Source: Streptacidiphilus sp041262525 (lineage in GTDB: Bacteria > Actinomycetota > Actinomycetes > Streptomycetales > Streptomycetaceae). From it: a stretch of 64,000 nucleotides of DNA. The DNA lies in the NCBI RefSeq assembly GCF_041262525.1, contig NZ_JBGCCK010000031.1, forward strand, positions 1 to 64,000, read 5' to 3'. Under the pieces are notes generated by a model, which saw nothing but the letters and a program-made list of their open reading frames with translations, had not been told where the DNA came from and did not search any database. Shown here piece after piece: positions 1 through 9,900 of the stretch (position 1 is its first letter; each line of letters opens with the position of its first letter). The translations under genes and the position numbers were made by a program.

Positions 1-3000
1 GTGGTCTGCTCGAGGAGCTTGCCGGAGGCGTCGTAGAGGTAGCTGCTGGCCTGGGCTCCGGTGCTGGCGGAGTCGGTGACGGTGCTGGTGCGGCCTTCGG
101 GGTCGTAGGTGAAGGTCTGTGGGGAGGCGAGGGTCTGGCTGGCGCCGGGGGTGGTCCAGGTCTGGCCGCCGGAGCCGCAGGTCCACACGATCAGCTGGGT
201 GCTGATGGTGGCGCTGGCGCCCGGGTCAGCCAGGCAGAGGTTGGCGGTGCCCAGGTTGGCGAGGTTGCCGCCGGGGGTGGGCTTCCAGTGCTGGGTGGTC
301 TTGCTGCTGTCGCAGGTGTCGACCACGACCTTGGTGCCGTTGGCGACCGCGTCGCCGGCGGTGTCGAGGCAGACGCCCTTGCCGGTGAGCTGGACGGTGC
401 CATCGGTGGCCATGGTCCACTGCTGGGAGATCCAGCTGTTGCAGGTGTAGATCTGGACCTTGTTCTCGGGCGTGGTCAGCGCCTGGGCGTCGTCGACGCA
501 GAGCTTGCCGCCGCCGGAGAGGGCGAAGGCGGTGGCCAGCGGTCCGCTGGTGGTGCGCTTCATCGTGTTGCCGGCGTTGACGCCGCTGTAGCTGGGGTCG
601 GTGTAGCTGGGTGTCTGGGTGGTGCTGCCCAGGGACGGGTTGGTGCTGGTGATGCTGGTGGCCTGGTTCGGGGTGGCGGCGCTGGTGGTGCCGTCGGTGC
701 CGGGGTAGGCGATGGTCTGGGTGGTGTCGTTGGCGGCGTTGCCGGTGGTGTCGTGGTTGACCATGCCGGTGCGGTCGCCGAGCAGGTCGTAGCTGTAGGA
801 CTGCCAGTAGGGGGCGGGTCCGCCGACCGAGGTGGTCTTGATCGGGGCCGTGCTGGTGGTCTGCGGGGTGGCGTTGATGCAGCTGCCGGTGTCGCCGACG
901 GTGGGGTCGGTGATGTTGGGGCTGGTGGTGCCGCCGGTGTCGCTCCATGCCTGGGTGAGGCGGTGGAAGGCGCCGTAGGTGAAGCACTGGGTGTCGTGGG
1001 TGGTGTTGTTCTGCAGGTCGTCGACGGCGGTGATCTCGCCGGCCTGGTTGTAGCGGTAGTTGACGACGTCCAGGGCTTGGCTGAGCGTCTGGAGGGAGGC
1101 GCTGGTCTGGGTGAGTGCGCCGGTGGTCTGGTCGTACTGGGCGGTGGTGGCGAACTGCTCGCCGCTGGCCTTGGTCTGGTAGTTGGCCTGGGTCTCGCGG
1201 CCGAAGGGGTCGTAGCCGGTCTGGCCGAGGTAGGCGGGGGCGCCGGAGATGCTGCTGCCGAAGCCGTTGAGCTGGCCGGTCTGCCAGTAGCCGTAGTTGA
1301 CGGTCTCGGCCGGGAGGTTGCCGTCGGCCTGGTAGCTGGTGGTGTCGAGCTTTCCGATGGTGGGGGTGTAGGTGCTGGCGAGGGTGTAGGTCACCGTGCC
1401 GCTGGCGGGGGCGACGCTCTGGCCGGCGGCCGCGAAGCCGTCGCTGGCGGGGATCGTGAGCGTCGAACCAAGCGGCTGGTAGGCGGTGTTGTAGCCGGTC
1501 ACGGCCTGGATGTAGGCCTTGCCGCTGGCGCCGCCGACGTAGCGGGTGGAGGAGGTCGGGTAGCCCTTGACCAGGGTGTCGTAGAGGGATCCGGTCAGCT
1601 GGTTGGCCGCGCTGGGGCTGGTGGTCCAGGCGCCGGTGTAGGTGCCGGTGACGCGGTTGTCCCAGTCGTACTGGTAGGACAGGGTCTGGCCGCGGCTGTC
1701 GGTGGTCTGCTGCAGGTTCCCGAGCACGTCGTAGGGGCCGAAGGTGCTGGTGCCGGTGTTGGGGTCGGTCTGGGAGGTCTTCTGGCCGAGCAGGTTGTAC
1801 TGGTAGGTCCAGGTGTTCCCGGCGCTGTCGGCGATGGTGTGGACCTGACCGGTGGGCCAGTAGGTGTAGCTGGTGGTGGCGTTGCCGCCGGGGTTGGCCG
1901 ACCAGGTGTTGCTGGACCACACCGAGGTGCCGGCGCTGTTGTAGATGACCAGGTTGGCGTCGTTCTGCAGCTGGATCACGGAGCCGCTGGAAGCGGTCAG
2001 GCCCGAGGTCCACAGGGAGGTGCCGGTGCTGCTGTAGACGTGCAGGTTGCCGTCGGTCCCGAACTGTGCGTAAGCACCCGCGCTGGCGGTCCCGGTCGCC
2101 CAGAGGGACTTGCCGGTGGCCAGGGAGTAGATGACCAGGTTGCCGTCGGCCTGCATCGCCAGGCGCACCGCGCCGGAGGTGAGCGAGGTGCCCGACGGGA
2201 TGATCTGGCCGCCGGTCAGCTTGACCAGGGCGTCGGTGTTCTGGACGACGGTGGAGGTGGTCTGCCCGAGCGCGTTAGTGAAGCTCTGGGTGGAGGTGCC
2301 GCCGCTGCCGGTGATGACGTTGCCGTTGGCGTCCTGGATCTGGCTGTGGTCGGTCTCGTCCGCGCCAGGGTAGCTGGTGGCGGTCTGCCACTGCTCCACG
2401 CCCTGGTGGTAGAGCACCGCGTTGGTCGGCCGGCCCTGGCCGTCGTAAACGGTCGCCGACTCGGAGGGGACGTCGGTCTCCTTGGCTGCCCACAAGGTCG
2501 TGGACGGCGAACTGGTGGGCTCCGAGTACGTGCTGTAGCTCACCCGCGGCCAGCCGTGGGAGTCGTAGAAGCTGTCGCTGATCAGACGCCCGTTGATGCT
2601 GCTGCCCACCGGAGTGGTCTGGGTCTGGCGGGGCTGCAGCATCCCGTCGTAGATGGTGATCGACGTGGCGTAGCTGCCGTCGTCGCGCAGCGTGTTGGTG
2701 GTGACGGAGGTGGGCGCGCCGGGGGTCACGGTGGTGCTGCCGGGGGCCGTCGGGACGGCGCCGGGGTCGATCGAGTAGGAGAAGGATGTGTCGGGGGAGG
2801 TGGGGTTGGCGCTCATGGAGCGGCCGGGCAGCCAGACGGCGGTGCGTCGTCCGAGTGCGTCGTAGGTGATGTCGGTGACGCGGCCGTTGGTGTCCTTGTT
2901 TTCGGTGGCAAGGCCGCGCAGTGGGTCGAGCTGGCTGGTGGTGGTCCAGCCCTGGGAGTTGGTGGAGACGCTGGTGGTGGGGTTGGTGTTGTTGCCCGCA

Positions 3001-6000
3001 CTCGTCCAGGCCGGGGTGAAGGTGCTGGTGGTGGGGTTGCCCTTGGCGTCCAGGGCCTTGGTGATCCGGCCGGCGCTGTCGTAGGTCATCGCGCCGGTGG
3101 TCTGCCAGTTCTCACTGCTGCCCGAGCACATGGTGCCGCTGGTGCAGGAGGTGGCGGCACGGGTGCCGGTGGCCTGGCCGGTGGTGTCGAGCTGCCCGAA
3201 GGTGCCCAGGTTGGTCAGGGTGCCGTCGCCGCCGTAGTAGACCTGCTTGTCCGAGATCAGAGTGGTCGGGGAGCTGCAGGAGCCGGCGACCTTGGTGGTC
3301 TGGTCGGGGTAGATGAGCATCATCGGGCTGCCGCTGGCGGGTGCGGCGTAGCCGGTGGTGGTGCAGTATTCGGCGGGGCTGGTTCCGGTCAGGTCGGCGG
3401 TGGCGTCGACGGCGGTGGGGCGGCCCTGGCTGTCGTTGGTGGTGACGGTCTGGTTCTCGCGCCAGCCGCCGTTCTTCAGCAGCGTGTAGGTGCGGCTGGT
3501 GGAGTCCTTGGACCGGTAGGACACGAGCGGGGGGAGGGTGGACAGGGCGGGCTGGGTCTGGCCGGCGTTGTCGGTGGTGTTCCAGTCCGTCCACGGGGTC
3601 TGTGTCACCGAGTCGGTCTGGGTGACGTCGACGACCGGGGTGACGGTCTTGGCGTCGATAGTGCCGCCGGCCGCGGTGTAGGTGTCGCTCTCCAGGGCGG
3701 CGCCGGCGAGCCAGTTGCTGTCGGTGACCGAGTCTCCGACCGAGTCGCTGACCTTGATGGAGCGCTGGGTGCCGTCCGACTTGTAGTCGCCGTCCATGCC
3801 CTGCAGATAGGTGGTGGTGGTCTGCGTGATCGGGTCGGGGGCGGTGCCGGTCTGGACGGTGACGGTGTTGTAGCCGCGGAACTGGTCCCAGGTGCGGTAC
3901 TGGTCGTCCGTCAGCGCGGAGTCGTCGCGGTGCCAGGCCGGGGTGCCGTAGGAGTAGAGGGAGACCTGCGGCGCGGAACCGGCCGGGATCTTCGTCTGGC
4001 TGGGGGTGTAGGTCCCGGCGATGGTCAGGTCGGAGGCGGTGACCTGGTGGACGGTGACCTTGTTGAACCAGTCCTGGACCGGCTTGGAGTTGCCCGGCGG
4101 GTTCCAGTAGACCGGGTAGCACGAGTGCGTGTTTGAGTCCGCGCTGGCAAACGACAGGGTCAGGCCGGAGCAGGGGGTGCTGTTGTACTCGACGGTGATG
4201 CCTTCGCCGGTCTCGGTCTGGATCGAGGCGATCCTGGGCCGGTACAGCGGCGGCGCGGCGGGGCTGGCGTCGTTGACGCGGTTGTCGATCTCGGTGCCGG
4301 TGAAGGAGACCTGGTTCAGGGTGATCGCAGTGGTGCCGCCGTCGTAGGAGTCGGCGTTGCCGGTGTGCGCGATGGACTGCAGCCACATCACGGCCTGCAG
4401 CTGGCCCGCGTCCTTGGCGTCGACGGTGGTGCCGGTGACCGGGTCGACGGTGCCGCCGGCGTTGGAGTACAGCTGGCCGAGCTGGTAGGTGTCGACCGGC
4501 ACCAGGCCCTTGTCGGCCTTGCTGGTCGGGTCGATCACGTGGACCTTCGTGATGACCTGGTCCAGGCGGGTGGTGGTCCAGAACGTCGGCGAGGAGGTGA
4601 TGCACACCCCGGCCGGAACCGTGGTCGAGCCCTGCGGCAGCGTGGTCGAGTCGGTGGAGTTGCAGTTCAGGTCGTAGGGGACGTCCGGCCAGTTGGTGGC
4701 ATTCGAGGAACTGATCGCGGCGGTGCAGTCGAAGCTCTGGCTGGTCTGGCAGCGCTGCTTGGAAGCGAACACCACCTGCGCCGCCGGGGTCCGGCCGGCC
4801 AGCTCGTCGGCGAGCTGGTAGCCGTAGGAGATCTGCGCGAGGGTGCCGCCGCGGGTGTACTTCGTCAGCGTGCCCGACCCGTTGGACGCCGCGACCTGGC
4901 CGCCGCCCAGGTCGTAGTAGCTGGTCTCCGTACTGTAGTCGTAGCGCTGCACGAAGCCGGTCGATGAAACGGTGAAGTCCAGGTTCCAGCGCCAGCCCTC
5001 AGGGCTCGAGCACTTGGACGCCTTGTCGTCCGTGGAGTTATAGCAGGGGTCCCCGGAGACCGGGTGCAGGACCGGGACACCCCAGGCCGAGTTCGTCGAG
5101 GAGTCGCCCGGGGTGGTCTGCGGGCTGGCATTCTCAGCGGTCGTGGCGGGGGCGTGGTTCGAGCCGAAGTAGGCGATCGACCCATCCGTGCTCAGGACCC
5201 GGTAATAGATGCCCTGGTACAGGCCGTTCTGCGCGCCGGACAGCTCCTGGACGATGGTGCCGTCATCGCCCTGCAGCCTCCACTGCGCCACGATCCCGGG
5301 AACCGAGGTGTCCTTGGTGGTGGACACCAACGTGCCGGAGTGGGAGCCGAAGGAGATGGTGGCGTTGTCGCCGCCCCAGCACTCGTCCCCCGAACCCTTG
5401 ACGATGTGGTTGCCGCTCGAGTCGAGCAGGGAGTTGCAGCCGCGGTAGGTGCGCTCGACGAAGCCCGGCTGGTAGTTCCAGCCGTCACCGATCCACGAGG
5501 CCTGGGAGTTGCGGGCCGAGGTCTCCCCGTCCACCGCCTGCGAGTCGTAGGAGAACCCGACGCTGGGGGCGTTGCCGCCGATCGCCGAAGGCACAGCGAT
5601 CGGGTAGGAGTAGGTGAACGCCCCGGTACCGGACGCCTGCCAGGACCCCGACGGGCTGAGCGAGGTCGCGGCGTAGTTGCCCTGCGAGCCCGCGTCACCG
5701 GACGAGATGCCGACCAGCGTCATCGACGAGGTGGTGTCCATCGGAGCCAGCGCGGTCCGAGCGGCAGAGCGCGAAGCGACAGTGCCGCTGCCCGCGGTCG
5801 CACTGCCGGATCCGAGGGTGAGGGTGGCGACCAGTTGGTCCGCGGTCGCGCGGTTGGTGAAGGCCAGCGGGGTGCGGGTGCTGCAGCCCTTCGCGCCGGG
5901 GGTGGTCAGTGCGCAGGCGGGGAGTTGGAACAGTTGCAGGCGGGAGCCGTAGCCGCCGCCGTAGGCCTTCGCCAGCGCTGAGTAGTCCAGGACCACCTGC

Positions 6001-6692
6001 ACCGTGCCGGTGCCGGTCGCGCCGTCCGCTCGCCCGAGGCTGACCAGCATGCCGTTCGCGCCTGCGGCCAGGGCCTGTTGGTGCGACGCCACCTGCACCC
6101 TCACCTGCGTGGGCATCACCCCACCGGTGTTGGCGTGGGCGGTATGCGGGGCCGGTGCGGGGCCGACCCACACCGGCAGGGATCCGGCCTTGACCGGGCC
6201 GGTCACCGGCACGCTGCTGGTCGCGCCAGCAGTGCCGGCGCGCTGGGCCGCGGCCGCGCTCCTGCGGGCCGAAGCGCTGGCCGACGCCGCAGTTGCGCTG
6301 GTCGAGGGGTGCGCACTGGCCCGCGCGGTGGCTGAGGCAGTGGGACTGGGCGCGGTCGCGGTGGGCGCGGCAAGTGCGCGGGTGAGCGCGACGGTGCTGG
6401 TTCCGGCCGTGGGCCAGACGGTGGCCTGGGGCTGGTAGCGGCCGAGCGCCTTCACGCCCTTCGCCGCAGTGGCCGTCGGCAGGCCGGTCAGGGCGTGGCC
6501 GCCCACGGCCGGCGTCGCCGGCAGGGTTCTGGGGTTCCAGATGCCGCCGGGGAAGTGGTAGCCCGTCACGCCGTCGGCGACCGCCATCGGCGCGCACACT
6601 GCCAGCACCGCGGCCATGGCCGTCACGGTCGTCGCCGTACGCCCGAAGACCCGGTGCCGCACGCTCGCGAACCAGCGCCGCCTGCCACCCAT
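1..6692 (-). CDS. Secreted YD/RHS-repeat protein with two lectin domains (3' end outside window)
   Basis: The minus-strand frame is open from an ATG at 6692 to the left edge, 2230 codons without a stop, so the C-terminus is missing. An AAAGGGG ribosome site lies 7 nt upstream. The N-terminus is a signal peptide (basic start, then a hydrophobic stretch ending near PMAVADG). An Ala/Ser-rich linker follows, then a long body with YD-type repeats such as YDSAGRI, YDALGRRT, YDPFGRE and YDPEGRTS. A bulb-type (mannose-binding) lectin-like insert sits at about residues 1485-1600 (repeated DGNL/QNDANLVIY). A ricin-B-like domain with repeated QxW motifs is at about 2070-2190. RHS/YD proteins form a cocoon-like shell, and many carry a variable C-terminal toxin. 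Here that tip lies off the window, so toxin function is only possible. The gene is divergent from the secreted lectin gene at 6983. Confidence 0.9.
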   Translation of the reverse strand, partial: MGGRRRWFASVRHRVFGRTATTVTAMAAVLAVCAPMAVADGVTGYHFPGGIWNPRTLPATPAVGGHALTGLPTATAAKGVKALGRYQPQATVWPTAGTSTVALTRALAAPTATAPSPTASATARASAHPSTSATAASASASARRSAAAAQRAGTAGATSSVPVTGPVKAGSLPVWVGPAPAPHTAHANTGGVMPTQVRVQVASHQQALAAGANGMLVSLGRADGATGTGTVQVVLDYSALAKAYGGGYGSRLQLFQLPACALTTPGAKGCSTRTPLAFTNRATADQLVATLTLGSGSATAGSGTVASRSAARTALAPMDTTSSMTLVGISSGDAGSQGNYAATSLSPSGSWQASGTGAFTYSYPIAVPSAIGGNAPSVGFSYDSQAVDGETSARNSQASWIGDGWNYQPGFVERTYRGCNSLLDSSGNHIVKGSGDECWGGDNATISFGSHSGTLVSTTKDTSVPGIVAQWRLQGDDGTIVQELSGAQNGLYQGIYYRVLSTDGSIAYFGSNHAPATTAENASPQTTPGDSSTNSAWGVPVLHPVSGDPCYNSTDDKASKCSSPEGWRWNLDFTVSSTGFVQRYDYSTETSYYDLGGGQVAASNGSGTLTKYTRGGTLAQISYGYQLADELAGRTPAAQVVFASKQRCQTSQSFDCTAAISSSNATNWPDVPYDLNCNSTDSTTLPQGSTTVPAGVCITSSPTFWTTTRLDQVITKVHVIDPTSKADKGLVPVDTYQLGQLYSNAGGTVDPVTGTTVDAKDAGQLQAVMWLQSIAHTGNADSYDGGTTAITLNQVSFTGTEIDNRVNDASPAAPPLYRPRIASIQTETGEGITVEYNSTPCSGLTLSFASADSNTHSCYPVYWNPPGNSKPVQDWFNKVTVHQVTASDLTIAGTYTPSQTKIPAGSAPQVSLYSYGTPAWHRDDSALTDDQYRTWDQFRGYNTVTVQTGTAPDPITQTTTTYLQGMDGDYKSDGTQRSIKVSDSVGDSVTDSNWLAGAALESDTYTAAGGTIDAKTVTPVVDVTQTDSVTQTPWTDWNTTDNAGQTQPALSTLPPLVSYRSKDSTSRTYTLLKNGGWRENQTVTTNDSQGRPTAVDATADLTGTSPAEYCTTTGYAAPASGSPMMLIYPDQTTKVAGSCSSPTTLISDKQVYYGGDGTLTNLGTFGQLDTTGQATGTRAATSCTSGTMCSGSSENWQTTGAMTYDSAGRITKALDAKGNPTTSTFTPAWTSAGNNTNPTTSVSTNSQGWTTTSQLDPLRGLATENKDTNGRVTDITYDALGRRTAVWLPGRSMSANPTSPDTSFSYSIDPGAVPTAPGSTTVTPGAPTSVTTNTLRDDGSYATSITIYDGMLQPRQTQTTPVGSSINGRLISDSFYDSHGWPRVSYSTYSEPTSSPSTTLWAAKETDVPSESATVYDGQGRPTNAVLYHQGVEQWQTATSYPGADETDHSQIQDANGNVITGSGGTSTQSFTNALGQTTSTVVQNTDALVKLTGGQIIPSGTSLTSGAVRLAMQADGNLVIYSLATGKSLWATGTASAGAYAQFGTDGNLHVYSSTGTSLWTSGLTASSGSVIQLQNDANLVIYNSAGTSVWSSNTWSANPGGNATTSYTYWPTGQVHTIADSAGNTWTYQYNLLGQKTSQTDPNTGTSTFGPYDVLGNLQQTTDSRGQTLSYQYDWDNRVTGTYTGAWTTSPSAANQLTGSLYDTLVKGYPTSSTRYVGGASGKAYIQAVTGYNTAYQPLGSTLTIPASDGFAAAGQSVAPASGTVTYTLASTYTPTIGKLDTTSYQADGNLPAETVNYGYWQTGQLNGFGSSISGAPAYLGQTGYDPFGRETQANYQTKASGEQFATTAQYDQTTGALTQTSASLQTLSQALDVVNYRYNQAGEITAVDDLQNNTTHDTQCFTYGAFHRLTQAWSDTGGTTSPNITDPTVGDTGSCINATPQTTSTAPIKTTSVGGPAPYWQSYSYDLLGDRTGMVNHDTTGNAANDTTQTIAYPGTDGTTSAATPNQATSITSTNPSLGSTTQTPSYTDPSYSGVNAGNTMKRTTSGPLATAFALSGGGKLCVDDAQALTTPENKVQIYTCNSWISQQWTMATDGTVQLTGKGVCLDTAGDAVANGTKVVVDTCDSSKTTQHWKPTPGGNLANLGTANLCLADPGASATISTQLIVWTCGSGGQTWTTPGASQTLASPQTFTYDPEGRTSTVTDSASTGAQASSYLYDASGKLLEQT

Positions 6693-6982
6693 CGAGAACC
6701 CCTTTGAGAAATGCGACGGCCTCTGACGGTCCGTCGATTGCGCAGACCATCCAGCACAGATGATCAGCGGGAGGCTATTGATGCCCAGGCGATCGCGCCA
6801 TACCCTGTCGCGGCGCTATGACCTGCCGAAACGTCAAGTGCGTGTCGCAAGTGTCCGATTCATGCGGGGGCGAACGGCACGTTCGGGAGGCAAATCGGAC
6901 ATCGCAGCAGTGCTGCACCTAAAGCAGATGTGATAAAGCTCACTCCGCTTATCTGACGACTTATCAGAGGAATTTCTGCCCC
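6693..6982. promoter_or_regulatory. Divergent promoter region with a nested dyad
   Basis: This 290-bp gap separates two divergent genes for large secreted proteins. It contains a perfect 9-bp inverted repeat, TGTCCGATT at 6852-6860 and AATCGGACA at 6893-6901. Inside it is a second perfect dyad, CGAACG-GCA-CGTTCG at 6871-6885. Near the right-hand gene two copies of TTATC lie close together (about 6938-6966), followed by an AGAGGA ribosome site before the ATG at 6983. The dyads look like operator sites that could co-regulate both genes. No promoter hexamer pair was assigned with confidence. Confidence 0.5.
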
Positions 6983-9900
6983 ATGCTGTCCGCTTCTGTC
7001 CGAAAGAGTCCACGGCGCGGGCGACCGCCCCGGTGGGCCCTCGCATCCGCCGTCGCCACCCTCATGCTGACCGGCTCCGTGACGCCCGCGTTCGCCGACG
7101 CCAGCACCCCGCTCCCCGATCCGTCACCGACCGCGAGCCCGGCACCGGCCGACCCGAGCACACCCACCGGGCCGATCCCCACAGCACTGGCCCAGGCCGC
7201 CGCCACCGGGCAGCCCGTCACCGTCACCGCCGCGACCACGCAGACCCACCAGCTGGTCGCCAACCCCGACGGGACGCTCAGCTCCACCGACAACCCGCTG
7301 CCCGTCCGGGTGCAGAAGAACGGCGCCTGGACCCCCGTCGACGGCACCTTGGGCAAGAACAGCGACGGCAGCTACAGTCCGGCCGCGACCCCCAGCGGCG
7401 TCACGCTGTCCGGCGGCGGCACCGGCCCCCTGGCGACGCTGACCGACCCGGCCGGCCACCAGCTCTCCTACAGCCTCCCCTTCACCCTCCCGGCTCCGAC
7501 GGTCAGCGGCAGCACCGCGCTGTATCCGTCGGTGCTCCCCGGCGTGGACCTGTCGGCGTCGGTGACAAACCAGGGCGGCTTCTCCGACGTCCTGGTCGTG
7601 CACGACGCCACGGCGGCCGCCAACCCGGCCCTCAAGTCGCTCACTCTGGCCGCCTCGACCCAGGGCCTGACCCTCGGCACGGACACGGCCGGTGATCTGA
7701 CGGCGAAGGCCGCCGACGGCAGCTTGTCCTTCGCCGCCCCGAAGCCGGTCATGTGGGACTCCTCCACCACCGCCTCGGGCAGCGCCTCGACTTTGAGCGC
7801 CCCCAGCTCCCCCTCGCCCTCCCCCTCGCCTTCCGGCGGCACGACGAGCGACGGCAGCGCCGCCACGTCCTCCGCTGCGGGCCCGGGCTCGAGCGCCAAG
7901 GTGGACCCGGTCGCCATGGCCGTCACCCCCACCGCGGTGACCCTGACGCCGAACGCGACGCTGCTGGGCGGTTCCGGAACCATCTACCCGTTGTACATCG
8001 ATCCGTACACAAACCCTATTACCAGTGCGACCGGCGGCTATGACGAGGTGTACTCCAGCAGCACCTGCTCCGGGTCGCCGCAGTGGGACACCCCGCAGAC
8101 CAGCGGCGAGGGCGTCGGCTACCAGCAGTGGGGCGGCAGCTGCGGCAACGGGCTGGAGCGGTCCCTCTACCAGGTGCCGCTCGGCGGTATACCCAGCACC
8201 GCGGTGGTGCAGAGTTCGCAGATCACCGCGCCGGACACCTACGCCGCTAGCTGGAACTGCTCGCAGAACCAGCCGGTCACCCTGCACACCACCGGGTCGA
8301 TCAACTCCGGCACTGACTGGAACAATCAGCCCGGTCTGGACGACGCCAACTACGCGCCGGTGGCCACGACGGTAGCCAGCGGGTCGAACTCGAACTCCAG
8401 TTGCAGCAACAAGGACGCCGTCTTCACCGTCACCAGCCAGGTGCAGAAGCTGGTCAAGGCCGGCGTCACTTCCTGGACGATCGGCCTGTTCGGCGACGAG
8501 TCGCAGACCAGCGGCAACGTCAACTACCTGCGGTTCTCCACCGCGCTCAGCATCACCACCACGTTCGACGTGCCGCCGGACCTTCCGACCAACCCGCGGA
8601 CCGCCCCCAACTCGGTCAACCCCGCGGACGCGGCGTGCAACAACGGCACCGTCGGCTGGATCGGCGCGGCCGGCGCCAACGGCGTCAGCTTCTACGCCGA
8701 CAGCAAGGCCGAGATCACCGGTGAGCACGTCGGCATGAACCTGGACCTGTGGGACAACAACGGCGACAACGGCAGCGGCGGACCGAAGGTCCTCTACAAC
8801 AAGTTGATGAACGGGAACTATCCGATCGGCACCGCCCTTGGCTCGGCCAGCGTCGCCAACCCGGTCACACTGCAGGACGGCCACCAGTACGGTTGGGGCG
8901 TCCAGGCCGTCACCAACAGCTCCGCGCACCTGACGTCCGCATGGGTATCGGAGTGCCACTTCAACCTCGACACCACCCCGCCCGCCACGCCCACCGTCAC
9001 CGACAGCACGGCGTTCCCGCGGATCGGCGGCGGCGCGGGCACCGGCACCGCCGGCATCACCGCGCAGCTCAGCCTGCCGGTCAGCGCCGTCGACCCGCTG
9101 CCCGCCGCCACCTGCACCCTCTACCCCGTCAGCGGCACGACCAACGGCTGCTCCGCCTCCGGCGTGGACCACTTCCTGTGGAAGCTGGACGGGCAGCCCA
9201 CCGCTGCCGACAACAACGGCTCCCAGAACGCGACTGCGGCGGGCAAGGACGCGGCCGGCGACCCGCAGGCCACCGCCACCATCACCGCGCCGGTCGTCAA
9301 CTGGGGCGTGCACACGCTCTACATCGCCGCGGTCGACAAGGCCGGCAACCTGTCCCAGGTCCCGGCCAGCTACACCTTCTACGCCCCCTGGAACCCGAAC
9401 CAGAAGATCATGGCCGGTGACCTCAGCGGCGACGGCATCCCCGACCTGGCCGCGGTCACCAAGACCGGCGATCTGAATCTGATCGCCGGCGGCAGCGCCC
9501 CCGGCACCACCCCCACCCTGCTGTCGACGGCCGCGCAGAGCCCGACGAAGGACAGCTGGGCCAACTACTACCTCGCCCACCGCGGCACCGCGTTCACCGG
9601 CGCGGTCGACGACATGTACGCCTACAACCACAGCACGACCGGCCCCGGCGCCGGCCACATGTACGTGGCCGAGAACGACCTCAACGTCCTCAACACCAGC
9701 GCCACCAAGGGCGGCTTCACCCAAGGGAACAACGCCGACGTCTCCAAGAAGGCTTGCCTGACCAGCGACACCACCCGCTGCGGCACCACGGTCGGCTACA
9801 ACGCCACCGATTGGACCGGCGTCAAGCAGCTCACCGCCCCCGGTGACCTGTTCCAGAACGGCTCCAGCTTCGTGATCACCGCCGAGACCGTGCCGGGCAG

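Noticed and set aside
288..4136. A very long plus-strand frame (1282 codons) opposite the YD-repeat gene.
   Set aside because: Gly/Val/Ala-rich antisense shadow of a repetitive GC-rich gene; the minus frame has a signal peptide and YD repeats.
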